From Aquanectria penicillioides (Eukaryota; Ascomycota; Sordariomycetes; Hypocreales; Nectriaceae): 64,000 nt of DNA. A program made the position numbers and the translations under genes. The DNA is taken from contig PYIU01000003.1 of assembly GCA_003415625.1 (NCBI GenBank), positions 2,108,001 through 2,172,000 on the forward strand, read 5' to 3'. Under the pieces are notes generated by a model. That model made no database searches, had not been told where the DNA came from, and saw only the letters and a program-made list of their open reading frames with translations. The stretch's first letter is position 1. Each line of letters opens with the position of its first letter. Of the stretch, positions 10,560 to 24,399 are shown in pieces.

Positions 10560-13500
10560 TTTAAAATATATACTATTGCTTTAAGTTAATTTATTAAATG
10601 CTATATATCTATAATAAATATAATATAATTATACTTTTAAAACTAGCTAAAAATTAAAGGATTAATACTTTAATAAACTCTAAAAGATTAAACTATATTA
10701 TAATTTATTATTTAGGCTATATAGCTCTTTATATATATAAATAATATAGACTAAAAACTTAAATTTATTAAATTAAAAAAGATTAAGCTAATATTAATTT
10801 TAAGTACTATTATATAAAAATAATTGCAATATATAACCCTTTAAAAGGTAAAGGAAACTTAAAAGTAATATATACTTTAGCTAGCCTTACTTAAGCCCTT
10901 TAAATAATTATAGTTAAAGACTTTAATTTATATTATTTAATTTAAGATTACTATAATAAAACTACTTTATATAGCTTAATCTTTTTAATAGAAATATAAT
11001 AGCTAAATATAGCTTTAATAACTTTTTATAAAATAATAATTTAAAAAATAAATAATATTAAAAATAATACTTTTAATTTAATTTAAGCTTTAAAGAATAG
11101 CTATACTATTTATTTAAGCCTTAATTATAATTTAAATAGCTTTAATTATATTTTATAGTAAATATATATTAGACCCTTTATAGATATATTGCCTTCTTTT
11201 TTATTAAACCTTTAGTCTATAATATTTAATTAATATATAATAAACTTTAAAAAGGCTAAACTTAAAGTATAAATTACTTTTTGCTAAACTTTAAATAAAA
11301 TAACCTTTATATAATAATTAAAATAGGCAATTAAATAGCTAATTTAAGGACTATATTAAATTATTTAATATATTACTTTAATATAAAGGCAATTTAGGCT
11401 TAATTATAATAATTAATAGAATTAGTCTATTATAAAGGCTATTTATTAATTTAAATAAATATAAAGATATATATAATAGTATAGTATAGTAATTAATTAG
11501 CTAAAACTATAAAAGATAGGCAATAAATAAAAGGCTTATATAGCTAAAGCTAAATAAATAGCTTAATATAATACTTTATTTAAAGCTAAAATAGAAAAAG
11601 GTATAGATAGCTAAAAGAAACTTTAGAATTTAAAAAGATAGATATAACTTTAAAGTAGTATTGCTTTAGCCTTATTATAGCTTTCTCTTTTTAATTGCCT
11701 TAAGTAAGATTCTTTAGCTATAAGCTATATTAAAAAGGTAATTATATTAATAAAATGCTTCTTTTTTAAACTTTAGGTAGATAATTAAAATATTAAATCT
11801 ATTATAATAGATTTTATAATATAATTTATAAATATAAATTAAATACTATAAAATATTAAGGATTTAATATAAAATTGTATTAAATTTTATAAATTAATAT
11901 ATTAACTCTTTAAAATCTAATTATAAAAAGCTTTTAGTAGTAATAGATTCTTTACTAGCTTCCTTAAAGTATATAGTAAGCCCTTTTTAAAAGCCTTTAT
12001 TACTATTATTAATATAAATATTACATTTAAGTACTTTTTATATTACTTTTATTATATAATTACTATTATTATTTTTAAATTAAATAAAATAATAGCCTAA
12101 AAATATATAATATTTAAATAAAAATTTATTTTCCTTTTTAATATTATTAATAAAGTAATAAAATTAATAATAGTTTAATAAATAATAATAATAACTAAAA
12201 ATTTAAATATACTTTTTAATAGTTAAATAAAGAATAGGCCTTAAAGGTCTATTAAGCTTGCTTTTATAATTATAGTAAAAGTAATATATATAATATAAGC
12301 CTATAATAAAATAGTATTGCTCTTTTAATTAAACTTTACTATAGCCTTTAATTTAATTAATTATAAAAGGTTTATTACTATTTTTTATAATTAAGGCTAT
12401 TTATAATAGTTATTAATTTAGCTTTTTAGCTATTTATTTAAGTATTTAATATACCTTTAGTTTAATAATAAGTCCTTTAAACCCTATAGTATTAAAGCTA
12501 AAGTTCTATAGGGATTATTACTTTTCTTTATTTTCTTTATTTTATTTATATTTAGGCTTTATATAGTATTTAATAAAGTCCTTAAAATTATAATAATTAA
12601 ATTTATTAATAATATAAATATATTTATATTTAAAAGAGATATAAAAAGATTTAAGCTTAACTTAAAGCTATATAAATAGTATATATATTTTAGGCCTTTA
12701 TTAATAGTATAATCTTTAAATCTATTAAGGCTTAGCTTTTTTATTTTTTTTATTAATATTAAAAGCATTAAATTTAATTAATTTTTATTTATAATATAAT
12801 TTAATTATAGAAATTATATTATTTCTTTAGATTATAGCTATATAAAAAACTACTTTAAGGCCTATATATCTTTAAGCTTAAAGGAAAACTTAAGTGCTAA
12901 AGGCAGGCCTTTACTGCCCTTATAGTAAGTATATAAAGAGTAAACCTTAAGGCTGCCTATATAATATATATATATATATAATTAAATTTATAATTGCCTA
13001 TAGTGCTAGTATATACTATTTTTTAATAAAAAAAAATAGTAATTTAAAAGAGATTGCTAAAGCTTTATTAATTAAATAGATTTAAGCTCTTTATACTATT
13101 AAAGGAGGCTATAAAGCTATTTTAATTAAACTATTAAAAAGTAAGCTTAAAATCCTTTTATTAAATATATATTTTAATAAATTATTTATTTAATTTTAAA
13201 GCTAGCTTTAAACTTAAGGTATTAAAAGATTTATTTTTTTTGCAATTATATTAATAATATATTAAATTTATTATTATTATTATAATAGCTTTTAGTATAA
13301 ATTAATATAGAAATATAAAGAGTAATTTATTAATTAGCTTTTTAATAAAAAATATTAAAAAGATTAAAAATTAATTAAAATTAAATATTAATTAATTAAA
13401 GGTATTAATAAAAATAAACTAAATATAAATCTTATAAATAATATATTAATAATAAAATAAAGGCAATTAAAATCTTTTTACTTTATATAAAAAAGAAAAC

Positions 13501-13700
13501 TATTTATTTATATAAAGAATTTAAGAAATATAAAAGCTTTTTATTTATTAAAATATAAATAAAATGCATTAAACTTTAAGGTTTTCTTTTTTAAAGAAAG
13601 GTCCTTAAAGTAAATATACCTTAATATTAATATAAAAATACTATTAAATAATTAGCTATATTATATTATACTATTTGCTTTATTTAAGCTAAAAGGAAAC
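10560..13700 (+). pseudogene. LINE-A ORF2 remnant: APE endonuclease and reverse transcriptase
   Basis: This would nick target DNA and reverse-transcribe the element RNA. At 10913-10948 the frame reads V-K-D-F-N-L-Y-Y-L-I, a RIP-altered form of the GDFNxHHPxW motif of apurinic-type endonucleases of LINEs. At 12497-12550 the frame reads A-K-V-L-stop-G-L-L-L, the RIP-altered GVPQGSPLSP block of LINE reverse transcriptases. At 12602-12616 F-I-N-N-I stands for the catalytic FVDDI. Order and spacing (endonuclease, ~1.6 kb, reverse transcriptase) suit a Tad-clade ORF2. An RNase H domain is expected further on, but I could not identify it. Stops occur every few codons. The ends given are approximate. 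Confidence 0.75.
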
Positions 13701-14926
13701 TTTATTTAATTTACTTTATAATTTCCTTAAGCTTAAGTAGTATTTATTTAAAGCCTAAACTATATATTGCTTTATTAAATAGCTAGCTTATTTATATATT
13801 ATATTATACTATAAGCTAGCTATTAAGCTATATTTAATTTAAAATATATTTACTTTTATATTATTTTTGCCTTTTAATAACTCTTTTACTTAAATGCTTT
13901 AACCCCTTTATTAAAAGGGAAGTTAATGCATTTAGAAAAACCCCCTTTAAAAAAAAGAAAAAACCAACCTATTATATAAATAATATACTAAAGCCTATCC
14001 CTTTAATAATTAAGTCTTTACTTTAGCTTTATTTTAAACTTTATTTTTATTTATTACTATATTTAATTTATATTTATTTATTTTAATAATACTATTTACT
14101 TTAAGTCTATATTTTCCTTAAAAGATATAAAATTTATTTTATTTTTTTATTATCTTTTTTATTATTTTCCTTTTTTTTATTCTTTAGCCCCTTTTATTTT
14201 AATTTCCTTTTAGCTTTATTTAAGCTTAAACTATTGCTTAAAGAGTTATATTAAACTTTAGTCTTTACTATTAATATTAATTAATATAAACCTATATTAA
14301 AACCAATACTATCTATTGCTATTATTACTTTTAAATACTATTTATTTTTAAATAGCCTTAGCCCCTTTAATTAAAGAAGGTAGTATAGCTATTAAGCTTT
14401 TAAAAGCTATAGCTATATAATTAACTTTATTAATTAGCTTATAGAGCTAATTAGCATTAAGATCTATAATTAAAACTATAAATATAGCTTAAAAGTATAC
14501 TTAAATTGCCTTTCTTTTAGCTTAAATAGCTTTAGCCCTTAATTACTAAAGCTTTTTTTTTTATAATTTATATTAATATTATACTTATAGTAAAACTAAA
14601 CTAAGCTATACTTACTATAGCTATTCCTTTTTATAAAGCTACTATTAGTATATAAATATTAGCCTTTATTAAATATAATAATAGCTTATATAGCTTATAT
14701 ATATAGGCATAAGCTATATAGCTATTAGCCTTAATATTTATTAATAGTTAGTTTTTTATAGCTATAAAAGATAGAAATTATATATTAGTTTAATTTTAGT
14801 ATAGACTATTCTTTTTATTTTTTGCTATTTATATAATGCATATAGAATAGAGTAGATCTTATACTGCCCTTAGGGTTAGTATAGCACCCCCTACTTTAAT
14901 GCAGCTAGCTTAGCGTTTTAGTATCT

Positions 14927-15356
<430 letters not shown>

Positions 15357-15390
15357 GTTATTATTTTTAGCTATATATAATTAATATAAA

Positions 15391-15640
15391 TAATATATAG
15401 GTATGCGCAAGGACAGTTACAGTAGGCAATATATACAATAGGTCGGTCTAGATCAATTAGGATTTATAAGGAATAGCTAGATAGTAATTGCAAAATGCAG
15501 TCACCTATTTACAGTGCAGGGATTCCCTTATAAGGATATATAGCCTTAAGACCTAAGCCCATAAGGCCCCTAAGGTCGGCTTATGGCCGGCCGCTATATC
15601 TATAGCGGCAACCACCTTCGCCTGGCCGCTATATCTATCT
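15391..15640. mobile_element. 250-bp SINE-like insertion with 14-bp target duplication
   Basis: The 14-mer ataattaatataaa flanks the insert at 15377-15390 and 15641-15654. The minus-strand LINE-A copy has one copy of this site (~31130-31155) and no insert, which proves an insertion. The insert has near-normal base composition with CG, CA and TG retained, unlike all surrounding sequence, so it is young or was never repeated enough for RIP. No terminal inverted repeats and no reading frame are visible. A long target duplication without inverted ends suits LINE-mobilised DNA such as a SINE. I see no convincing pol III A/B boxes. It contains a hairpin at 15591-15608 (ccgctata/tatagcgg) and a repeated ggccgctatatctat near 15588 and 15624. 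Confidence 0.7.
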
Positions 15641-16157
15641 ATAATTAATATAAAAATAGCAATAGAAATAGCAATTAGTGCTTATATAAATTAAATATTC
15701 TATATAAGTAATATATTAGTAAAGTATATACTTAAAGGCAATAAAAAGCCTTTATAAAGATATATAAAGAAAGAAAAGAAAAGGAAATAAATATATCTAT
15801 AAGAATTAAAAAATAATAATAGCAATACTTAAATAGCTAGCAGCTAGCTAGCTACTAGCTAGCGCTAAATTAATGCCTTACTTTTTGCAATAGGCCTATA
15901 GTATAAATAATTTAAATTTATTATAAGCCTTACTTTTACTTTATTTATTAACCCTATAATTAAGTAAATAAAATATTTTAATAATAGCACTAAATTAACT
16001 TTTAATTTAATGCTTTTTTATAGGGGACCTATATTAAGTTTAATATTATATTAAATAAAGGTTTTTTATTTTATTAATATAGTTTTTTTATTTATTTATA
16101 TAGTATAGAAGCACTATTTATTTTATAGGTTTATAAAGTATTAATAAATAAATAAAA

Positions 16158-19100
16158 TAATAATTATATTTATAATTACTAAAAATTATAAATTAAAATA
16201 AATTATATTTAAATTAATAACTCTATCTTTATTATATTTAATTAAGTTAAAATATATTTATATTACTTTAGAACTATTAACTTTAGTATTTATTATATTT
16301 TTATAAAATAATAATATATATATTGCCCTTTAATAAGCCTATAACTTTTATACTTTCTTTACTTTACTATATAAATAGTTTTAATATACTAAAAGTTAAA
16401 TTGATTTTTAATTTAATTGCTATTTTATTAAATAGTATTAATAAATAGGCAAAAATACCCTTAAATCTCTTTATAATATTTAAATTAATAAACTATTTAA
16501 ATAAACTTAATTAAATTAGCCTATTTAAAAATATATTCTTTATAGCTAATAAAACTTAATTAATATTTAAAAGAGAGTTATTAAATAATAGGATTTAATT
16601 TTCTTTTAATAAAAATTAATATAAAAATAAAAAAATTAATAAAAATTAAATTATTAATTTAATAAAGTTTATTAATTTAAAAGAGTTAAATTTATTTAAT
16701 TAAATTATACTATTAATTTTAATTATATTAATCCTATTGCCTAAAATAGTAGCTATAATAGATTAAGCTAAATAAAGAAAATCTATAAAAAGAAGAAAGT
16801 TTTAAATATATATAATAATATTTAATTACTAAAATTAATTAAAAGAATAATAGTTTATAAGGCTTAAGATACCCTAAAGGATTAGAACCTAAAGGAAGGC
16901 CTATTATATATTTTAATTTTAAAATGCCTTTTTAACTCTATAATAGCTAGTATAGTTATATAATAATAATAATTATTCTTATAATTTAATAACTACTATT
17001 TCTATAACCTTAACTAAATTAAAATAAACCTAGAATTTACCTATAGATATATTATTATATTAATTTATTTTTATAATTACAATTATTAATTTCTATTTTC
17101 TACTATAAGTTCTTAAAAGGGCTATTATAATATAAAGAGAGCTAACTGCTTGCTAAAAGCAACCTTTACATTTTCCCTATATATACTTAAGTAAAATCCA
17201 TTTTATAATAGTATAATAATTAATTTATAAATTATTAAGCTTTTTTATTTTTAGTATTTAATATTAAAGTTTAATTTAAAAACTAATTAATAAATATACT
17301 TAATATATAGATATTCTTTATATTAAGGCTATTATTTACTCTTTAATGCTTAAATGCATTAATTTAATAAAAAAGGATTTAAAAATAAATAGTAAGATTA
17401 ATAATTAAAAGATTAATAAGGTTTTATAATATATTTCTTTTTATAGTTATTAATAGTTAATATTTTAAAAGAGCTATTTTAATATAAAGTAAAAGTTAAA
17501 GCTATTAATTATTTACTTTAGTACCCTTATAATATAGTTTACTTTAAACCTTAATAATATTATTAATTTTATTAAATTATATATAATAGCTTTTAAATTA
17601 TATAACTCTATTAAAAAGGTTAAGGCCTTTTTAAAGAAATTAAATAATATATATATTAAAATAAAGCTAATAGTATTTAATTCTATTAACTTTATAATTT
17701 TTTCTATTAAAAGATTATTATATTTTTTAAGCATTATATTAAGGTTAAGTAAAGGTTTATATTTAATTGTATTAATTACTACTTTAGTATAGTAAAGATA
17801 AATAAATATAGTGCTCTATATATTTATAGATTGCTTTAGCTTAATAGAAACTTAAATCTTAATTCTATAATTTTATATAGGAATTTTAATAGTAATAATA
17901 CTATTATATATTATAATTAAGTAATAAAGTATATTAATAGTATTTTCTTAAGGTTTATTTATGCTTTTTTAATTACTATTAATTAAATGAATAAGTTAAT
18001 AGTAATAAAGGATTTAAATAAAAATAGCTTTAAAAAGAATTATATAATATTAATAAATATATTTAGTATTATATTAAATAAAAAGTAGCTTAATATATTA
18101 TTTAAAAAGAAAGTTAATTTCTATATAGAGTTAGTTTAAATATATAATTATATAGCTATTTGCATTAAGTATTTTATTGCTAAAAGAAAGGCAAGTAATA
18201 AAAATAAGCTAAATTAATATTAATTTAATAGTTTATAGCTATTTATTCTTAATACTATATTAATAAATAATAATATACTTTAACTTTATTAGTTTTATAA
18301 TATAATTAATTAATAGAGTAAAGCTATAAAAGTAAGTTTAAAGTATAACTATAATATATTATTTATTAGTATATAAAAGAAAATAATAGCTTTTATTTTT
18401 TATATTATAAATTATATAATTAAAATTAAAGATTTAATTTAAAAGTAAATAATAGCTATAGCTAATATTTTATTTATAGTTAATAATTTAAGTAATACAA
18501 ATAGTAATATTAATGCTTAAAATCTAAAGGGAAATAAATTGCAATAATTTTTAATAAAGGTTATAAATTAACTATTTATTAATTAATTACTATTATATAT
18601 AAAAGTAGTAGCTAATTTATTTAATTATTTTAATAAGTATATTTATATATTAGATTAAATAGAAATTAATATCTCTATTTTATATTATTGCATTTTTTAA
18701 TAATAGAATTACTTATAGTAAAGTAATAAATATAATAAAAATAGCAATAAAAGCTATAAATTAGGAATAATTAAAAAGAAAAGCAAGAGGCTTTTTATAT
18801 ATAAAGTATATATATATTATAGGGACTTATTATTTAACTTTTATTTATATAACTATATATCTTTTATATAAATCTAAAGTAAGTTTATAGTGTTTAATTG
18901 CTAAATAAAGGTGCCTTTTAAAGAAAAGTAAGCATTAAGGTTTAAGTAATTATAAATATTATAATTAAGTAATAAACTAATAGTTATTTATTTTTATAAC
19001 TATTTAAATATAGAATTTAATTTTAATTAAAATAAAGAGTTTTATAAAAAGTATATTATTTTAATATAAAATAGTATATTTATTTTATTCTTTTATTAAT

Positions 19101-19510
19101 TATTAACTTTATTTTAAAGCTACTATATAGTATTTTAAATTATTTATACTTTAGAATTTATTCATTAATAGTAATATTAGTAATATTAGTTTTATTTAGA
19201 AATAAATACAATAGGCCTTTTTAAAATGCATTAAAAATATTATTAATAATATTTAGCTTTTTAAGCATTTTATAAAGAATATTAAATATAATATATAATA
19301 ATAGTTTAATATAAGTAAAGTAAAGGATATAGTTTTTATAGAGATACTTAATAAAGATAGTAATAATTTTATTAATATTAGTTTATTGCTATTTATATTG
19401 TTTTATTAAATAAGTTTTAATTGGCTAATAAATACAATTAAAAGTGCTTTTAGTGCTATTAAGTTTATATTTAAGTTTAAGCCTTTACTTTAAGTTTTAT
19501 AATAATTAAA
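16158..19510 (+). mobile_element. Fragment of a second Helitron family (Heli-H), RIP-degraded
   Basis: No other copy is present in the window. It lies between the tail of LINE-A and the hairpin end of the inverted Heli-F copy, so it is probably the old host sequence of both insertions; neither Helitron terminus is visible. Plus-strand frames are the most open, notably about 17570-17760 and 18110-18690. The latter resembles a Helitron Rep domain. Outside that I see only AT-rich, stop-filled sequence. Confidence 0.55.
17560..18700 (+). pseudogene. Helitron Rep-domain remnant (Heli-H)
   Basis: At 18335-18367 the frame reads S-L-K-Y-N-Y-N-I-L-F-I and at 18389-18424 A-F-I-F-Y-I-I-N-Y-I-I-K. Allowing for RIP (Cys to Tyr, His to Tyr, Asp to Asn, Thr to Ile), this fits the RCNxDIxF...YYIxDYITK stretch that follows the HUH motif of Helitron Rep proteins. 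The corresponding stretch of Heli-F (49600-49700, minus strand) is similar in pattern but clearly different in sequence, so this is a separate family. Upstream frames to ~17560 stay fairly open and may be the N-terminal part. The HUH residues themselves were not found. The gene is dead. Confidence 0.55.
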
Positions 19511-20016
19511 CAGTAAGAGATATATAAATCGCTTGCAGTAAGCTGCCTTTTTATTATGCATTATAAAGGCTCTTTAAAGAACTTAATTAAAATAAGTAAG
19601 ATAATATTATATATAAAAGTTTTACTATTCTATACTATTATAGAGAAAAGAAATACAGTAGATAGATAAACAATTTAATAATCTCTTTTTTTCTCTCTCT
19701 TACCTTAAGTAATATTTACTATTTTTTAATAGTAGAATTAAAGTATTTTAAATAGGTATTTTTAAATCTTTATATTAAATGCCTTAAATATCTTTATTAT
19801 TAGATTCTCTTTTATTTTTATATGATTTTTTATTATAATTAAATATTTTAATTATATTTCCTTAATTTATAGTAAATTAAGTTTTATTTATTATAAATTA
19901 GCTTTTATTAATATTAAATTAATTCTAATTAATAATTAATTAAATCTTAATAAAAATAGATTTATTTATATTAAAAGTAGATTAATTTCTATTAATAATA
20001 GATTAATTTTTACTTA
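19511..20016. mobile_element. Inverted Heli-F copy, hairpin end
   Basis: Reverse complement of ~9540-10067: terminus cagtaagaga at 19511, hairpin gcttgcagtaagc near 19531-19543, the subterminal motif gctctttaaagaactt at about 19569-19584, and the start of the minisatellite. It continues after the DNA transposon at 22758. This Helitron is the backbone into which most of the rest of the window has been inserted. Confidence 0.8.
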
Positions 20017-22757
20017 AAGTAATATTAAGGGCACTAATAACTATTGCTACTTGTATTAATAAAGTTATATACTTAAAAAATTATAGCAATTTTCTATTTT
20101 CCCTTTTATATATATAAATTCCTATATAATAAAAAGAGCTTAAAAAATTATATAATATATACTAAAAGGTTTATTATTTTAATATATTAATTCTAGCTTT
20201 ATAGCTTAAGTAACCTAAAGAATATATTTCTATTTGAATATATATATTAACTTAAGCTAATATATTATCTAGCATTAGCCTTATTAAATAAGGCTATAAC
20301 CTTAATAATATTTTAAATCCTTAAGGATACCTTACCCCTTATAGCCTCTTTTCTCTATCTCTTTTATATTTCTTGCCTTATAGAATAAGTATATATAGTT
20401 AATTATATTAATAATAGTTTAGCTAAATATAAAAGATTTAATATCTTTAGCAATCTTTTAATCTTATTGCATAAAGGGTTTTATTAAATATTAGCCTTAA
20501 GCTATTATAATAAACTTAGCTTATTAGGCTATAGAACTAATATTAAAGAAAGTTTAATTATTAAAATAAAAATAGCTTTAGTTTTAATTGCAATAAGGCT
20601 TTTTATAGTTAGGCTAATTAATATTTTAAGCTTTTTATTTATTAAGTCCTTAAGCTAGCTATAAAGGCTAATAATAATATTAAGGTTTTATATTTAAAGA
20701 AATAGCTTTTTAATATTTTATATATAATTATTACTATAAAAAATATAGTAAAAAGGGCTTTAGATCTTACTAAAGGCTTATTTAGCTATTAATATATATA
20801 AATAGCTTTTTTTACTAAAGGCTACTTAACCTTTAGCTTTTATAAAATATAATAGCTATAAAGAAGCCTATATTGCTCTTAAAATAAGCCTTTATATTAA
20901 GGCAGCTATAGCCTTTAGCAATTAGCTATTAAGGCAGTAATAATTTAGTAATATTAAAAGGCTAATAGCTTAATAGCCTTATAGTAAATTTCTATAGGCA
21001 ATATATTAAGCTAAACTTTATTATTATATTTATTATATAGCTTTATTATTATTTTAATCCCTTTTTAAATATATATAATCTCTTTATACTTTAGCTACTA
21101 TAAAATAGCTATATAGAAATAAAGAAAGTTATTTATATTAATTAAAAAATAGCTTTTAAAGTCTTTATAAGCTATTTCTATAGGGCTATTAATATATTAA
21201 TTAAAGTTATAATATCTTTTAATATAATAGCCTATTTACTATAGCTATTAAGGTATATACTCTTAAGAAATATAGTATAAGATTTAGCTTTATTAGTAAT
21301 TATATATATTATTTATTTTTACTTATTACTTTTTAAGATTACTTTCTTTTTTTATAAAATCTATATACTTTTAGTCCTTAAATATACTCTTTTTTATAGG
21401 CTAGAGCTATATAGGCAGTAATAGCTTAATTAAATAAGCAATAGCTTTAGCCTTAAGCTATATAATAGCATTTAGCTTTTTTACTTTAGGGGTTTTATTA
21501 TTATTGCTATTTAAGTTATATTATTATAAATTAATTTTAGCCTTAATATTAGCATTAATATAGTAAATATAAAGCTGCTAATATACTAAAGGAAAAACTA
21601 TAATAGTAGTATTTTTAAAAGCTATTTTTTTATTTATATTAATTATATTTAGTAGTTTAATAGCTAATTAGGCTTTAAAGCTATTAATTTATTTATATAG
21701 CTATAAAAATGCCTTTTAATATTTATTATTAATTAAGCTATAGCTAAAAGTTACTATAGATTTTTAGTCTATAATACTATTAATTTAATATAAGTATATT
21801 TTAAAGCAATTAATTTTATATATATTATTAATGCTTAAAACTTTTAGAAACTTTTTTTATATAAGCTTATACTAAAAGTAAGTTTAAAAAATAGCTTTAA
21901 TTTTATTAATATTATTAAGGCTAAATTTTACTAAATGCCTTAAGTTATAGTACTAAAAGTAGTTAATTTAAGCTTAAATAGATATAAAGCTATTAAAACT
22001 TTCCTTTTAAAGCTTTTAATAATTATTATAGATATCTTTTGCCTTAAAGAAGTAAAGTATAATAAAGTTATTTATAATAATTTAATTAATTTTATAGGCT
22101 AAAAGAGATTTATATTTTATATGGGATTTTTAAAGGGCTTATTATAACTATATATATTTATAATATATTATATATATAAATAGATTAAAAAAAGAGATAT
22201 AATTATATAGACTATTAGCTATTAAATAGACCTAAAGCCTATTTAACTTTTGCAATATTTTAGCTATAATTTAAAATAGGCATTTATATCTTTAAGTAAA
22301 AGCTTATTAAATATTTATTAATTTTAATAATTATATATAGCTATAATTATAAATAAAAGTAATATAAATATAAATAATCTTATTATTAATTAATCTCTTT
22401 AATCTATATTGCTACTTTATAAAAGCTATACTATTCTCTTTAAAAAATAGTTAAATAAATTTAATAAATGCTTTAAAACTTAAAAATTAAGGAAATAGTA
22501 GTAAATTAATAATATAATTATATTTTAGCAGTAAATTAATGCCTATTAAGTCTATTATTAGGATTAGGCTAAAGGTTATATAATAAGATTAAAGAAATAA
22601 AGAAATAAAGGGCTATTAATAAAGAAAGTATATTAAATTAAATAATATAAATTTTTAGTAAAGTTGCCTAAAATATATAATATTTTAAGGGAAATAAGTT
22701 ATATAATCTATTTATTAATATAAATAGCAATAGGTATTAATGCCTTTAGTATTACTC
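20017..22757 (-). mobile_element. 2.74-kb TIR DNA transposon with 8-bp target duplication (hAT-like)
   Basis: The 8-mer tttactta is duplicated exactly at 20009-20016 and 22758-22765. Inside it the ends are imperfect inverted repeats: left aagtaatattaagggcac, right (inverted) gagtaatactaaaggcat, differing only by transitions. The flanks together restore the Heli-F minisatellite. An 8-bp duplication is typical of the hAT superfamily (also P and Merlin). Minus-strand frames are the most open, for example 20400-20020 and 21450-20850, interrupted by stops. I could not recognise any hAT dimerisation or DDE motif, so the superfamily rests on the duplication length alone. No second copy is present in the window. 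Confidence 0.72.
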
Positions 22758-23851
22758 TTTACTTATAGTAAATTAACTTTTAGTAAAAATAAATTAGCTT
22801 TTAATAAAAATAAATTAAACTTTTATAAAAGTAAATTAGATTTTATTAATAGTAAATAGATTATTAATTAAAATAGATTAAATATTATTAATAATAAACT
22901 AAAATTGCAATTATTTAATAAAGGCTTAAATATAAAGTATATTTAAATATTCTTTTTTACTAAAAGAATTATTATAGTTAATATTATTTAATATATTAAT
23001 AAAATTAATTGCATTAATGCTATTTAATGCATTTTATATTATTTATATTATCTATATTATCTATTATTATTTCTATATAGTAAGTATTTCCTTAAGCTTT
23101 AAGCTAATTCTATTAATAAAAACTAAATATTATAAAAGCATTAAAATAATATAATTTATAAAAGTATAATAAATTATTTTTTACTTAATTAAATTTATTA
23201 ATATTAAGGTTTAAAAAGTCTATCTTTATTTTATTAAAAATATAAATAGTTTTAGCATTAATATTAATAGTAGTAATATTACTATATTATATTTAGGGGT
23301 TATTAATATATAAATAATATAAAGAGTAGTAAAATACTTTATACAGTTTATAATAGCTTCTATAAAGATAAAAGGTCTCTTTTTTATTAATAATATATAC
23401 TATTATTATAAAGTTAAATAGATTATTATAGTTAATAATTATATTTAGCTATTTAAGATTATAATTAAAATAAAGTCTTTTAAAAGTAAGGGCAATTTCC
23501 TTATTAAAAAGTAATCTAAAAGCCTTATAATTAAGCTAATATAGTAAAAGCCTATATTTTATTTAAATAATAAAATTAGGCTTTAAACTATTTAAAAATA
23601 GTATATAGAATAAGTGCTAATATTTATAGAAATAAAAATAAAGACTTAAAAGGTATAGATGCCTTTATATAGTAGTTTTAATGCTTTAGTAGGCATTATA
23701 TAATTAAAGAGATTAATAAAACTATAGTATTAAAGTTTTTTATTTAAAAAGCCTTAAAAAAAGGACTTTTTAAAAAGTATAATTATTAAACTAGCAATAA
23801 TATTAATAAAGTTAATAATAAAGTTTCTAAAAAAAATAGCTTATTTAATTT
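22758..23851. mobile_element. Inverted Heli-F copy, continuation after the DNA transposon
   Basis: Reverse complement of roughly 8472-9540 of copy 1, including the rest of the minisatellite and the N-terminal part of the Rep-helicase frame (here read on the plus strand). It ends abruptly at ~23851 at the tail of the minus-strand LINE-A. The Helitron resumes at 43147, but with the segment matching 8078-8472 of copy 1 (about 395 bp) missing. Confidence 0.78.
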
Positions 23852-24144
23852 TATTTATTTATTTATTTATTAATACTCTATAGAACTATAAGGTAGATAG
23901 TGCTTCTATACTATATAAATAAAGGAAAAAACTATACTAATAGAGTAAAAACCTTTATTTAATACAATATTGGGCCTATTGTAAGTCCTTTATAGAGGGG
24001 CATTAGATTAAAAGTTAGTTTAGTGCTATTACTAAAATATCCTATTTATTTAGTTATAGGGTTAGTAAGTAAGGTGAAAGTGGGGCCTGCAATAGGCCTG
24101 GATTGTCTATACTATAGGCCTATTGTAGGGAGTGGGGTGCTATA
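23852..24144 (-). mobile_element. Minus-strand LINE-A, 3' tail piece
   Basis: Reverse complement of ~15885-16157. It begins with the TTTA-type tail (the LINE 3' end) and runs to the copia insertion. Part of it (about 23985-24144) still has CG, CA and TG dinucleotides and GC-rich stretches, whereas the left LINE copy is AT-saturated here. Confidence 0.78.
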
Positions 24145-24366
24145 TGTTAAACCTAAGGTATTCTATATATAGGGAAATATTAGGACGCACTTTAGATTAT
24201 AGAAATAAAGCTTGGAATGATTGGATGAAGGTTATATGAATATAATATAGCTCTATTAGGTCTAGCGCAACTTGACCCCTCTTTTAGAGCCTGAGCAATA
24301 AAGTAAGGCTAGAAGGGATAAGAAAAACAAGAATACATACAATTATATAACTGGTTCGGTTCAATA
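24145..24366 (+). repeat. Copia-1 5' LTR
   Basis: Begins TGTTAAACC and ends TTCAATA. It keeps CG and CA sites (for example gacgcac, ggttcggttcaa) and resembles 30664-30885 closely, with differences that are mostly transitions. The primer-binding site would follow at 24367 but is not recognisable. Confidence 0.9.
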
Positions 24367-24399
24367 ATTAAGAGTCTTAAAGCTATATTTATTAGTACA

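Noticed and set aside
12559..12768. Open frame of 69 codons on the minus strand
   Set aside because: It lies antisense to the LINE-A reverse transcriptase block and is composed almost wholly of Ile/Leu/Asn/Tyr codons forced by AT richness.
15391..15640. tRNA or 5S rRNA gene in the GC-rich insert
   Set aside because: No cloverleaf, anticodon arm or 5S internal control region can be folded or read; the pol III box matches are too weak.
17513..17734. Open frame of 73 codons on the minus strand
   Set aside because: Antisense to the more plausible plus-strand Helitron frame; AT-driven composition, no domain.
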